From an uncultured Bacteroidales bacterium (GTDB lineage: Bacteria > Bacteroidota > Bacteroidia > Bacteroidales > Paludibacteraceae), in assembly GCA_934728255.1 (NCBI GenBank), contig CAKVEC010000001.1, positions 310,001 through 374,000 on the forward strand: DNA of 64,000 bases. Direction: 5' to 3'. The notes under the pieces are model-generated. The model was not told where the DNA came from and searched no databases. It worked only from the letters and a program-made list of their open reading frames with translations. Numbering within the stretch: the stretch's first letter is position 1; each line of letters begins with the position of its first letter. Positions 1 through 8,623 of the stretch are shown one piece after another. Made by a program: the position numbers and the translations under genes.

Positions 1-1977
1 AAAGTCATTGTGTATCAGTTCCACTAAATTGGTACTGTAATAATACGGATCAAGCACCATACAGCCTGCCGAAGCGGTCATTACATCGTTGATATGCCGT
101 GTGTCGGTGGTGATGTATTTGAGGGGAAAATAAACCAACACTTCGTTGTGCGTCTCTTCTACAAAATTGCCCAATATCTCCTCGGGTATCAGTCCGGTTT
201 CGGCTATCAGTTCGGGCTCGGCTGGTGAGGCCATTGCCTCCCTGAATGGTGCAAACATCTCTGCATCTACGCCCTCCGCCCGGCACGCTATTTCTACATT
301 GTGCCATATTTGTTGCTGTTTCTCGGGGGAGAAATACGCCATCCAATGGGATATGCGCCTTTCTTGCTCTTGCAGCGAGGGGAGTATGCCGCTCATCTTC
401 ATCGGTCGGGCTATTTGCCCCACTTGGGCCAAACTGTCGGCAGTCTGCTCTATGGCAGGCAATTGCTCCAAAGCCTCTTCCAACGTCGGTGCTACGGAAG
501 CATAGTATTGCGCAGGGTGTCCATCGTTTTGCAGGCGATTCCAACTATCCATTGCCCGCTGAGTGTCGGGGGCTATATAGCCGATATTGCGCAGATTGCT
601 GTCGAATGTATATCTGCCCGAGAAACAGAGACACACCACCACCCAAATCATTACCGCTCCGCAGATGTATTTGTTGCGGTCAATGTTGTAGGAGTTGATG
701 CGCTCTAATATGCGGAATGCATGCTTATTGGGTGTACTCTTACTCGGGAAACAATGCGGCATTACCAATAGGCTGACTGCCGTTGTTCCTGCCACTGCAA
801 GCAATGCAAATATGCCAAAATCTTGCAAGAGAGACGATTTTGTGAACAGCAGTCCTGCAAAGGCCCCGATGGTGGTCAACGCCCCGAGAAACACGGGTTT
901 GCTCTGTTCGCGCACGGTCTGCCGTACATCGCCGGTATAGACATAGTGTATAACCACGTGCAGACAATACGACAATGCCACGCCCAATACCACTACACCC
1001 AGCCCCAATGCCATCAGCGACATCCAACCCCGTACCACATATATCATAGCCAAAGAGAAGAACGCACCATATACTATCGGAACCAACAGCAGCACTAAAT
1101 AACGTGGGCGCTTTAGCGTAAAAGCCAATAGCAATATGATGATAGTGAGTGCAATACCGAGTGTTACCAATAGGTCGTAACGGATACGCATTGAGTTGTA
1201 GCCCGCCAGTACGATTGTGCCGTGAAACAAAACGTCCACACCCTCGTATTCGTTTCGCACCTGCTCACGTGCCCGCTCCATATAGCGTACTAATTTGGCA
1301 GCCGTCTGCGAATCGTCCGTACCGAAAGTGGGTGTGATAAACCCTATGCACGCCTGCCCATTGCCTGCAAAAATATGATTGTATTGAAACCGGCTTGTTC
1401 CGTTTCCTTCCCTGGAGAAAAGCGAAACGGGCAACCCCTTTGTACTGATACCGCACGGGTCGTAAGCCATCAGGTCGTATAGGTTCTGCCCGAGGTCGGT
1501 TTCTAGCAAACCGTTGTACAAAGCCACTTGTTCCCGTATATGCTCCACGCTTGTCAGCGAGTCCATTTCCTCATCGGTAAAATCCGTGTATGCCGCCCCA
1601 TGCTCCATCAGATAACCGCCCGCATCGAGTATCAGCATCGGGTCAATCTCTGATAGAGTGTTCAATATCGTGTGGGTCGCGGAGTCTTGCTCTTGCGTCA
1701 GGGCGATAAACCGCTCCATAACTAATGCCATTGTTTCGGCATCAGCAGGCGCAAGCGAGTCTTTGCTTACCACCTGCACCATAATCTTGTCTTTTAGGCG
1801 TAGGTTGGTAAATGCCAGGCTTTCAGTTGTCTCCGTATCGGTCTTGGGGAGCAGTTTGAATATGTTTTCCTCTAATTTGCATTGCAGTCCCAGCAACACA
1901 AACGCAACAAATGTAACGCCGAACAGCGTCCAAAGCAACCATCTCCGGCGTTGAAAAAAGTCGTATATTTTTTCCAC
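1..1977 (-). CDS. MMPL/RND-family exporter, 3' part beyond the left edge
   Basis: About 659 residues are visible and the frame stays open to the left edge. Right after the start is one membrane segment (WLLWTLFGVTFVAF), then a periplasmic loop of some 250 residues. A block of five closely spaced membrane helices follows (for example IALTIIILLLAF and LMALGLGVVVLGVALSY), then another helix and the beginning of a second large loop. This half-repeat layout is that of MMPL/RND proton-driven exporters, which in Bacteroidetes often move lipids. The start is taken as GTG at 1977 behind a GAGGAGG stretch; a stop lies 13 codons upstream and no in-frame ATG is nearer. A GTG 27 bases further upstream is also possible. 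The substrate cannot be told from sequence. Confidence 0.85.
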   Translation of the reverse strand, partial: MEKIYDFFQRRRWLLWTLFGVTFVAFVLLGLQCKLEENIFKLLPKTDTETTESLAFTNLRLKDKIMVQVVSKDSLAPADAETMALVMERFIALTQEQDSATHTILNTLSEIDPMLILDAGGYLMEHGAAYTDFTDEEMDSLTSVEHIREQVALYNGLLETDLGQNLYDLMAYDPCGISTKGLPVSLFSREGNGTSRFQYNHIFAGNGQACIGFITPTFGTDDSQTAAKLVRYMERAREQVRNEYEGVDVLFHGTIVLAGYNSMRIRYDLLVTLGIALTIIILLLAFTLKRPRYLVLLLVPIVYGAFFSLAMIYVVRGWMSLMALGLGVVVLGVALSYCLHVVIHYVYTGDVRQTVREQSKPVFLGALTTIGAFAGLLFTKSSLLQDFGIFALLAVAGTTAVSLLVMPHCFPSKSTPNKHAFRILERINSYNIDRNKYICGAVMIWVVVCLCFSGRYTFDSNLRNIGYIAPDTQRAMDSWNRLQNDGHPAQYYASVAPTLEEALEQLPAIEQTADSLAQVGQIARPMKMSGILPSLQEQERRISHWMAYFSPEKQQQIWHNVEIACRAEGVDAEMFAPFREAMASPAEPELIAETGLIPEEILGNFVEETHNEVLVYFPLKYITTDTRHINDVMTASAGCMVLDPYYYSTNLVELIHNDF

Positions 1978-2088
1978 TCTTTGTCTAAATAAATTCCTCC
2001 TCACGCACAGCAAAAACTATGCCTTACTATATTATTTTGTCCATAGTTGGGTACTCGAGCACGTTGTTTCTGCTATTTAGCACATAGT

Positions 2089-2904
2089 TTAGTAACTTTC
2101 TTCCGCATTGGGGAACGTGCTGTCTTTTACGGCAGATATGTACGTGCCTACGGCGTTTTTTACCTCGTTGCCGAGTTCGGCGAAATGGCGGAGAAATTTC
2201 GGTTTGAAACCTTGGTTCAGTCCGAGCATATCGTGCAGAACCAATACTTGCCCGTCCGTTCCGTTGCCGGCACCGATACCTATCACGGGGCAACTCACTT
2301 GTCGCGTTACTTCTGCCGCAAGGGCGGCGGGTATCTTCTCCAATACTATGGCGCAGGACCCTGCTTCGTCCAACAGGCGTGCATCGTGCAGCAGTTTCTC
2401 TGCCTCGGCTTCGCCTTTCGCACGCAGTCCGTATCCGCCGAATTGGTTTACCGACTGGGGGGTTAATCCCAGATGCCCCACTACGGGTACACCCGCCTGA
2501 ATAGTATGGCGTATAACAGGCAGCACTTCCTCTCCGCCTTCCAATTTTACGGCATCCGCACCGCTCTCCTTAATCATACGGATAGCGTTTCTCACTCCTT
2601 CCTCTTCGCTCACTTGGTAACTGCCGAAAGGCATATCTATGACTACCATCGCGCGTTTCGCACCGCGTACCACACCACGTGTGAGAAAAATCATCTCGTC
2701 CACCGTAATAGGCAGCGTGTATTGGTTGCCGCAAACCACATTGCTGGCACTGTCGCCTACCAGTATCATATCAATGCCCGCCTCGTCGATCAGCGAGGTG
2801 AGTGTAAAATCATAACTTGTGAGCATGGCGATTTTCTCGCCTGCTTCTTTCATCTTGCGCAACTGCGTAGTGGTTACGCGCGTGGTTTGTGTATGTACTG
2901 ACAT
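2089..2904 (-). CDS. panB: 3-methyl-2-oxobutanoate hydroxymethyltransferase
   Basis: PanB adds a hydroxymethyl group from methylene-tetrahydrofolate to alpha-ketoisovalerate, the first committed step to pantothenate. The 271-residue product has the family's length. It carries the expected metal- and substrate-binding acids in LVGDSASN, VVIDMPFGSY and KLEGGEE, plus the GHLGLTPQS and GIGAGNGTDGQVLVLHDMLG segments. The ATG at 2904 (MSVHTQTTRVTT) is preferred over the one at 2946. The 14 residues in between are encoded by an AACAATG/AATAATG heptamer repeat and match nothing in the family. A strong promoter lies about 70 bp upstream. No other pantothenate gene is adjacent. Confidence 0.95.
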   Translation of the reverse strand: MSVHTQTTRVTTTQLRKMKEAGEKIAMLTSYDFTLTSLIDEAGIDMILVGDSASNVVCGNQYTLPITVDEMIFLTRGVVRGAKRAMVVIDMPFGSYQVSEEEGVRNAIRMIKESGADAVKLEGGEEVLPVIRHTIQAGVPVVGHLGLTPQSVNQFGGYGLRAKGEAEAEKLLHDARLLDEAGSCAIVLEKIPAALAAEVTRQVSCPVIGIGAGNGTDGQVLVLHDMLGLNQGFKPKFLRHFAELGNEVKNAVGTYISAVKDSTFPNAEESY

Positions 2905-2973
2905 CCCGATTAACAATGAATAATGAATAAACAATATACGCAGCATAGTCTATACAAGACTGCTATCGGGTTG

Positions 2974-3005
2974 CAAAGTTACTGCTTTTTGGTCAGTTGT
3001 GCAAA
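2974..3005 (-). promoter_or_regulatory. Bacteroidetes-type promoter for panB
   Basis: On the minus strand, TTTG (3005-3002) is followed after exactly 20 bp by TAACTTTG (2981-2974). This matches the -33 TTTG / -7 TAnnTTTG consensus of Bacteroidetes primary-sigma promoters. Confidence 0.75.
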
Positions 3006-3047
3006 TTTGACGTCAAACAAAATCTCGTCTGATAGACTTTGTCCTAA

Positions 3048-3086
3048 AACATATAATGCGGTGCATTGCGCACCGCATTATATGTT
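3048..3086 (-). terminator. Strong hairpin terminator after the InlB-repeat gene
   Basis: A perfect 17-bp inverted repeat (AACATATAATGCGGTGC and its complement) flanks a 5-base loop. On the minus strand it ends in TTTT, 20 bp past the stop of the 1178-residue gene and before the panB promoter. It probably insulates panB from the surface-protein transcript. Confidence 0.75.
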
Positions 3087-3104
3087 GAATCTGTATCCTG
3101 TTTC

Positions 3105-6100
3105 TTATTTCATCCGTCCGAGTACATCATATATCGCCCCATTGACAACAATATACAATGTTCCTCCGTGCAATAGTTTTCTCACTTGCGGTTGCTCATT
3201 CGGTACATCCGTTTCGGTGGGTACCTCTTTGCGATAGTCTGCCGATAGAGTAAAACGCGTCTCGTTCGTTCCCGCTGTGGTTTCGAAAGTATAATCCGTT
3301 TCTGTCAGATCGGTAGTGATTCCCGCTTCGTGGTCGGTCAGATAGAGGTGTGTTACCTTGTTGAGCGGCAGCGCCTCGTTGAGAGAGAAGGTCAGTTTCC
3401 CCTTCTGTTGGGCGATATAGCCTATTTGTACAGGCATAGCGGCAGCCGTTTCGGATAGGGCGTCAAAAGCGCGTTTGCCTGTTGATGTTACAACATACAC
3501 TTGTGGGCGCATTACCGTTGTTGCCGCAAACCATTTCTCCAGATCTGCCCCAATCTCATACTCGTCCGTGTAAGAATTATTGATAACCAACGCAGTCTTA
3601 TCGTTTAGTTCGCTGTCCGATAATACAATCCCTGCCCACGAGGTGTCGTCCGTTTGCTCATTGTAGTTCACTGCACGGACTTGCATCGGTACACCTGCCT
3701 TATAGGTGAGTACGGCATTTTCATTCACTTGCACATAGTAGGGGGTAAAGGGCGGTATGCTCGCCTCCATGCTCACCGTCTGGTTAAACGAACCGTCCGC
3801 ATTATACATCGTGATAAACGAATAGGTTTGTGTCGCTTGACCGGAAAGTTCGAAACCGCCTGTATAAAGGCTTGTATATGGAGTACAGAAGAAATTCCAC
3901 CCTACGTTATTAAATGCCGTGTATGTACGCCGGTATGCTTCTAACTCGCGTGTAGTGGTGCTCGTCCCGCTGTATGTCATAGGGAACAGGTACTCGCGGT
4001 AGTATGGCGACCCGGACATAATCTCGTAACCATCAATGGCTTGGATGGTGATATCCGGTCCGAACACCTTTTCCCATACAATGGCATCTCCGCCTTGCTC
4101 GGCACGAATGTTGCCATCGTATTTGTAAATCACCACATAGTTGTCGGACGCTTTTCCCGTCTCGGCCTCCAAGCGTGTCTTCAGAGGGACGAAAGCCATA
4201 TTGTCCTTGTTCTTGGGCAGTGTGCAGGCGAAAGGCATAGCCAGTGGTTCGCCTACGTTTTTCTGTGCCATCTGGCGAGTGTAGAAACATCTGTCCTCGC
4301 CTACCGACAAATTCCCCCGATTGATGAGTTGTCCTACGGCCGTTCCCCTGCTGCGGATATAGAGCGTGTCTGTAATGCTGAGTGTCGCCCCGCTTGCGAT
4401 GCAGAGCGTTGCGCCCGGTTCGATATATACGTTTTGGGCAGTCGCATTGCCGGTGATGGTGAGTGTCTCGCGCACATATAGGTCGTTGTCTGTTTGTGGA
4501 TTCGTATCAATCACCGGTACACGAAAACTGCGTGCTGCCACCAAGGTCCTGACTCCGTTTAGGCTGTGATACAGCGCAATCCGTACATAATCGCCCGCTG
4601 TGAAATCCACGGCGGCCGGCTTCTCTATCGTAAAGGTCTTGTCATTGTGCTGGGTGGGGTAGGGAGTGGTATTAACGGTCTCTGTGGCAATTATATCGTT
4701 GATCTGCCACTCGCGTATGCCTTTGTTGGCAGGATAGTTCTTGATGGTGCTACCCTCGAAACAATAATAGTATCCATTAAGATCGAAACTCACCGAACTT
4801 GGCGACCATGTGATCAACCGGTCTATGAAATCCTCCTCACCGGCGTTGGCGGCTAACTCCCAATGCGCAAATAGTTCTGTATCTTTGGATATAGTGAGTG
4901 CTTCTCCGCCATCGCCTATTTTATTCCCTCCCTCCGGCTCATCATACCAACCTAAAAACGTATAGGCAGGGTGGTAGGGCGTTGGGAGTGTGATCTGCTT
5001 GTCCTTTTCCCAACGTGCATACAGGGGTACCACGGCATTCATCTCGGTGGCTAAATTGCTGACCGTTGCACCATCGGGGTATAGACCGGGTTCGCTGCCT
5101 GTGATGCTACCCGTCCCGGAAATTAGGTATTTCTCGAGGAGCGCAGTCTTGTCGAATATCGTCTGTGTTTGTTGTGCTGCATAGTAGGACGCGTCAAAGT
5201 CGGTGTAGTTCCACTTTTTGACAATGGTATGCGTTGTATTGGTCCAATAGGTAATTGCGCTATGGTCTTCCCAACCTAAAAATTGCGACGAGACAACATC
5301 CGTTTGGTCTGTAAATAACCTGTTCTGATAATGGTATGTAACGTTGAACTCACGTTTCAGTTGGCAATCATTCAGTGCTGCCGGCTCATTGCTGTATAGC
5401 GTTTGGTCGGGCATCGAGCCTTCCCCGTCAGCCGCATTGTTAAAACGCACGGTATAGGGAAAACCATGTTTGGTGGAGAAATAGTAGCATGCCAATCCGT
5501 TGCATGGCGAGAAAGCATAAATCAGTACATAATCGCCTTTGTCTATGGCGCGGAATGTAACATCTTCCGACACATTTTCCCGACTGTTCTCGGTATCCGT
5601 ATTGGCGATATTACCGCCGTATGTCGCCACTGCCTTGGCTGAGGTGATTTGCTGGGTGAGAAAATTAAAATTACCTATATTTGATGGAGATAATTCATAT
5701 ACAGCGCATGCTCCGCGATGCAGCGTTCGTTTGCCTTCTTGGGTGTAATTTGCACCGCAACCCGCTACATAGTAGTATTTCCCGTTATGCGCAAATGTTG
5801 TTCCACCCAATGTTGCCAGACCATTTTCTACACCATTATAGTCTATGTTTATGGTGCTAAAAAGATGCCCTCCGTTCCAAAACATTGAACTCAAATCTGT
5901 ATTCTGGCGTAATATGAGTGCGTCGCCATTGCTTATAGGAATGGCTATCGAATGGGATTCCGTAGGAGCAATAGAGGAATGCTCCACAGTGGCAGTCGAT
6001 ATATGGGGAGAGTCTTTGAAGGTTAGACCATTTCTATACAGAATAGGGGAAATGTAATCTCCGGACTCGTTCTGTGTCTTTATACTCAAAATAAGTCGTG

Positions 6101-6641
6101 ATACATCCCAGGTGGGCAGGTAATAGTAACTTATCTGTGATGTGTTCCCGAATAATTGTCCATCACCTGTAACTTGTACCGGCTCCCCGGCGTCCTCAAA
6201 TTTTTTATATTTGGCATGTACTTTTCCTGTACTATATCCTTCGTAGTTAAAAAAATACAAATCATCAAACCGATCTCCCGGATAGTCGCACCATTGGTAG
6301 TTATCCAGAGCATTCTCCCAAACTGCAGTTTTGCTGATGTATTTACCGTCGTTGGGAGAAAATTGCAATAAATGCCCGGTGTATGTGCCGTCCGTGTTAC
6401 CGGTCGTTGCATACACGTATAAGCCTCGTGCGTTTTGTACGCCATTGGCATATTTGTATCGTACAAAAAACGATCCGCACGTACCCGCACCTACATCCTC
6501 CGATTTCGACGCCACTGTAGCGGGTATATTGCGCAATTCGTCTGGTGTAGAAGTCCAAAGACGGTTAAAATAGAACTCCTCGGCGCACACATTGGCTACA
6601 GCAACGAGCGAGATTAAAAGAGTGAAATATAAACGTTTCAT
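3105..6641 (-). CDS. Large secreted surface protein with InlB-type repeats
   Basis: The 1178-residue product starts with a clear signal peptide (MKRLYFTLLISLVAVANVCA). The first third looks like a beta-rich repeat domain. Around residues 397-460 and 535-595 are segments of the Listeria-Bacteroides (InlB B) repeat type, with FLGWED, ARWEKDKQI, FLGWYDEPEGG and LFAHWE. The rest is beta-rich and includes a stretch of short 'placeholder' type text (GATLCIASGATLSITDTLYI). It ends abruptly in LLHGGTLYIVVNGAIYDVLG plus three residues, a short C-terminal tail shared with the subtilase near 62 kb; I suspect it is a secretion or anchoring tail. No enzymatic motif was seen. The small membrane-tailed gene just upstream is probably co-transcribed (28-bp gap). 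Likely a cell-surface adhesin or binding protein. Confidence 0.8.
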   Translation of the reverse strand: MKRLYFTLLISLVAVANVCAEEFYFNRLWTSTPDELRNIPATVASKSEDVGAGTCGSFFVRYKYANGVQNARGLYVYATTGNTDGTYTGHLLQFSPNDGKYISKTAVWENALDNYQWCDYPGDRFDDLYFFNYEGYSTGKVHAKYKKFEDAGEPVQVTGDGQLFGNTSQISYYYLPTWDVSRLILSIKTQNESGDYISPILYRNGLTFKDSPHISTATVEHSSIAPTESHSIAIPISNGDALILRQNTDLSSMFWNGGHLFSTINIDYNGVENGLATLGGTTFAHNGKYYYVAGCGANYTQEGKRTLHRGACAVYELSPSNIGNFNFLTQQITSAKAVATYGGNIANTDTENSRENVSEDVTFRAIDKGDYVLIYAFSPCNGLACYYFSTKHGFPYTVRFNNAADGEGSMPDQTLYSNEPAALNDCQLKREFNVTYHYQNRLFTDQTDVVSSQFLGWEDHSAITYWTNTTHTIVKKWNYTDFDASYYAAQQTQTIFDKTALLEKYLISGTGSITGSEPGLYPDGATVSNLATEMNAVVPLYARWEKDKQITLPTPYHPAYTFLGWYDEPEGGNKIGDGGEALTISKDTELFAHWELAANAGEEDFIDRLITWSPSSVSFDLNGYYYCFEGSTIKNYPANKGIREWQINDIIATETVNTTPYPTQHNDKTFTIEKPAAVDFTAGDYVRIALYHSLNGVRTLVAARSFRVPVIDTNPQTDNDLYVRETLTITGNATAQNVYIEPGATLCIASGATLSITDTLYIRSRGTAVGQLINRGNLSVGEDRCFYTRQMAQKNVGEPLAMPFACTLPKNKDNMAFVPLKTRLEAETGKASDNYVVIYKYDGNIRAEQGGDAIVWEKVFGPDITIQAIDGYEIMSGSPYYREYLFPMTYSGTSTTTRELEAYRRTYTAFNNVGWNFFCTPYTSLYTGGFELSGQATQTYSFITMYNADGSFNQTVSMEASIPPFTPYYVQVNENAVLTYKAGVPMQVRAVNYNEQTDDTSWAGIVLSDSELNDKTALVINNSYTDEYEIGADLEKWFAATTVMRPQVYVVTSTGKRAFDALSETAAAMPVQIGYIAQQKGKLTFSLNEALPLNKVTHLYLTDHEAGITTDLTETDYTFETTAGTNETRFTLSADYRKEVPTETDVPNEQPQVRKLLHGGTLYIVVNGAIYDVLGRMK

Positions 6642-6669
6642 TGTAATATCTTTTTTTATTATTCAACGA

Positions 6670-7153
6670 TTATTCATTTGCTGTATGTCTGCGTTTGAAA
6701 ACAATATAATATAGACCTGCAAAACATAGCATCATTCCCCATGAAATATCTCCTATAGGGTACGGATTATCCAAGTGGTCGCCTTTGCTTTCGTCCACTT
6801 TCCCATCGTCGCCATCGCCGTCTTCTCCTTCCTCGCCTAGCCCCCCGGCACGACGCGGACGGGTAACGGACATAGGCGACAAGTCGGGAACACTTGTCGC
6901 ACCGACTTCGAAAATCTGACCGCTGTACCTACTGCCTATGCTGCTATGGCTATAGACATTCGACCGATACAATGACTCGGTACGGGATGAATAATTGTTG
7001 GATGAATAGATTACCGAATAGGCTGTATTACGCGTATTTACACAGTCTTCGGGGGGGGGTATTTGCAAGCAATGTGCTATATACCGGCACCTCCATTGCG
7101 TCCACTTGTAGAGAAGTGAACAAGAATAAGAAAATAAATGATAATAAAAGCAT
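6670..7153 (-). CDS. Small secreted protein with C-terminal membrane tail, frame broken at a C9 tract
   Basis: Two reading frames make up one apparent gene. Frame one starts at ATG 7153, five codons after an in-frame stop, and encodes a signal peptide (MLLLSFIFLFLFTSLQVDA). Frame two holds the body: Ser/Tyr-rich, then an acidic linker (GEEGEDGDGDDG), then PIGD, a hydrophobic helix (WGMMLCFAGLYYIVF) and KRRH. They join only if the run of nine C (coding strand, 7059-7051) were eight or eleven; as read, the signal frame ends twelve codons later. This is either a phase-variable contingency tract or an assembly indel. Without the signal frame, the body could only start at a rare codon such as TTG 7068. 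Small proteins of this shape (signal peptide, PxGD, helix, Arg/Lys) recur in Bacteroidales, but I know of no assigned function. It precedes the InlB-repeat gene. Confidence 0.65.
7051..7059. repeat. Nine-base G/C homopolymer inside a coding region
   Basis: Nine consecutive G on the plus strand lie exactly where the signal-peptide frame and the body frame of the small membrane-tailed protein must join. Loss of one base or gain of two restores a single open frame. Confidence 0.9.
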
Positions 7154-7295
7154 AACTATATACTGCTATTTGGCGTTGGTACACGGACTTGGTTTAGTTT
7201 TTTCTACGAGTTAAGGTATTTTCCTGCGGGGTAAACAATACTTATAACAAGTCGTAATACACGTTATTCTAACCTTATTTCTTCAAAATAGGGCG

Positions 7296-7327
7296 CAAAA
7301 TTACTATTTTTTACACATATATGCAAA
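7296..7327 (-). promoter_or_regulatory. Bacteroidetes-type promoter for the small membrane-tailed gene
   Basis: TTTG (7327-7324), a 20-bp spacer and TAATTTTG (7303-7296) on the minus strand fit the consensus. The 5' leader to ATG 7153 would be about 135 bases. It probably also serves the InlB-repeat gene. Confidence 0.65.
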
Positions 7328-7410
7328 AAAAATAGCCCAAATGGCACTTTTTTTGAGTGTTTTTTTTAGTGATTTGTGTAAATTTAATATCTTTGTGCTG
7401 ATAGGTGTAT

Positions 7411-7465
7411 GTGATTAACGGGTGATTAACGGGTGATTAACGGGTGATTATCGGGTGATTATCGG
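7411..7465. repeat. Five 11-bp tandem units (GTGATTAACGG type)
   Basis: Three exact GTGATTAACGG units are followed by two GTGATTATCGG units. The array is bordered by GGTGTAT on the left and GTTGTTC on the right. The array at 36931 has the same borders, so the two are copies of one element. Confidence 0.95.
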
Positions 7466-7570
7466 GTTGTTCTGCATAGTTTCAGCAGCGTCTGTCATAT
7501 AGTTGGCACCCCAATCTCCCAAGTAAATGTCCAACTGCTACATTAATAGTATTTCCGGATAGTGTTTCCG

Positions 7571-7595
7571 AAGCGGGCTTGGCAAGCCCGCTTTT
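7571..7595 (+). terminator. Hairpin with T-run between array and dehydrogenase gene
   Basis: AAGCGGGCTT pairs with AAGCCCGCTT around a GGC loop and is followed by TTTT. It looks like an intrinsic terminator. No gene lies just upstream on this strand, so it may end a short RNA reading through the 11-bp array. Confidence 0.6.
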
Positions 7596-7647
7596 CCTAC
7601 CTTATCCAACGCTTCCTCCTCTTTCTCGGATAATATGGATTTTTTTA

Positions 7648-7679
7648 TTTGCCGGTTTCCGTAAAAAGCAGTATCTTTG
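7648..7679 (+). promoter_or_regulatory. Bacteroidetes-type promoter, near-leaderless
   Basis: TTTG (7648-7651), a 20-bp spacer and TATCTTTG (7672-7679) match the consensus. The ATG at 7689 is only 10 bp beyond the -7 box, so the transcript would have almost no 5' leader. Confidence 0.8.
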
Positions 7680-7688
7680 TAGCCGATT

Positions 7689-8603
7689 ATGCAAATAGCG
7701 TTTACTACCACATTACCTAAGAAAGGTTTTGCCCGCTTGGCGGCAGAACATAGTCTGTTTGTACCTTTGGCTGAGGCTGAGGTATTAGTTTCTACTTTCG
7801 ATAAACCCGTTACGCGCGAGATGATTGCGTCTGCCCCTAACTTACGTCTGATTGCCAATTTCGGGGCGGGGTTTAACAATATCGACCTTGACGCCTGCCG
7901 TGAGCGGGGTATTCGGGTTACCAATACACCTAATTCTGTGGTGGAGCCGACTGCCGAATTAGCATTCGCACTGATGCACGACGTAGCACGCCGAACCGTG
8001 GAGTTTGATAAGAATATGCGCCGTCGGAGCGGGGTGGAGTTCGGCGTGATGAACAACCTCAGCCACTCGCTCTATGGCAAAGTGTTGGGCATTGTCGGTA
8101 TGGGACGTATCGGACAAGCCTTGGCACGCCGCGCCGTAGCAAGCGGAATGACGATTGTTTACCACAACCGTCATCGCCTGCCAGAGGAGACAGAGCGGAA
8201 ATACAACGCAACATATGTGTCGTTGGACGAACTGCTGCGGACAGCGGATTTTGTGTCGCTCAACCTGCCTTATACGCCCGAGGTGCATCACATAATCGGT
8301 TCTGCGGAATTGCAGATGATGAAGCCGTCGGCTTACCTCGTCAATACCGCCCGTGGGGCACACGTGGACGAGGATGCCTTGGCAGAAGCATTGCGAACCA
8401 GACAGATAGCGGGTGCGGCATTGGATGTGTTTGAGCACGAACCGCAACTGCCGCCTACATTCCGTTGGCTCAACAATATCGTCCTCTCTCCCCATACGGG
8501 TACGGGTACATGGGAAGGCCGCCTTGCTATGTGCGAAGAGGTTTGCGACAATATCCTCGCCTTCGCCGCCGGCAATACCGACAAAATGAGTATTGTAATC
8601 TAA
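7689..8603 (+). CDS. D-isomer-specific 2-hydroxyacid dehydrogenase
   Basis: The 304-residue product is of the NAD(P)-dependent D-2-hydroxyacid dehydrogenase family, which interconverts 2-oxoacids and D-2-hydroxyacids. A dinucleotide-binding GIVGMGRIGQ lies near residue 133. The catalytic Arg is in NTARGAHVDEDAL (about 221), the Glu in ALDVFEHEP and the His in LSPHTGTGT. It resembles glyoxylate/hydroxypyruvate or 2-ketogluconate reductases rather than SerA, because there is no ACT domain. The exact substrate is open. It heads a plus-strand run with pepT 20 bp downstream. Confidence 0.88.
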   Translation: MQIAFTTTLPKKGFARLAAEHSLFVPLAEAEVLVSTFDKPVTREMIASAPNLRLIANFGAGFNNIDLDACRERGIRVTNTPNSVVEPTAELAFALMHDVARRTVEFDKNMRRRSGVEFGVMNNLSHSLYGKVLGIVGMGRIGQALARRAVASGMTIVYHNRHRLPEETERKYNATYVSLDELLRTADFVSLNLPYTPEVHHIIGSAELQMMKPSAYLVNTARGAHVDEDALAEALRTRQIAGAALDVFEHEPQLPPTFRWLNNIVLSPHTGTGTWEGRLAMCEEVCDNILAFAAGNTDKMSIVI

Positions 8604-8623
8604 TAAAACACACTATAAATTAT

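Larger units (their letters stand above)
7154..7688. other. Intergenic region with array, hairpin and divergent promoters
   Basis: No gene is visible in these 535 bp. From left to right it holds a minus-strand promoter (7296-7327), a plus-strand TATCTTTG box (7388-7395) without a good -33 element, a 5 x 11-bp array (7411-7465), a hairpin with T-run (7571-7595) and the promoter of the dehydrogenase gene (7648-7679). The box-array-hairpin order would fit a short untranslated RNA of about 190 bases. Confidence 0.6.

Noticed and set aside
49..545. A 164-residue open frame on the minus strand at the left edge
   Set aside because: It lies in another frame of the MMPL exporter gene, whose frame continues through it with clear membrane helices.
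8465..8623. An upstream start for pepT giving a 456-residue protein
   Set aside because: The extra 53 residues overlap the dehydrogenase gene and do not resemble the family; the ATG at 8624 gives the normal N-terminus.
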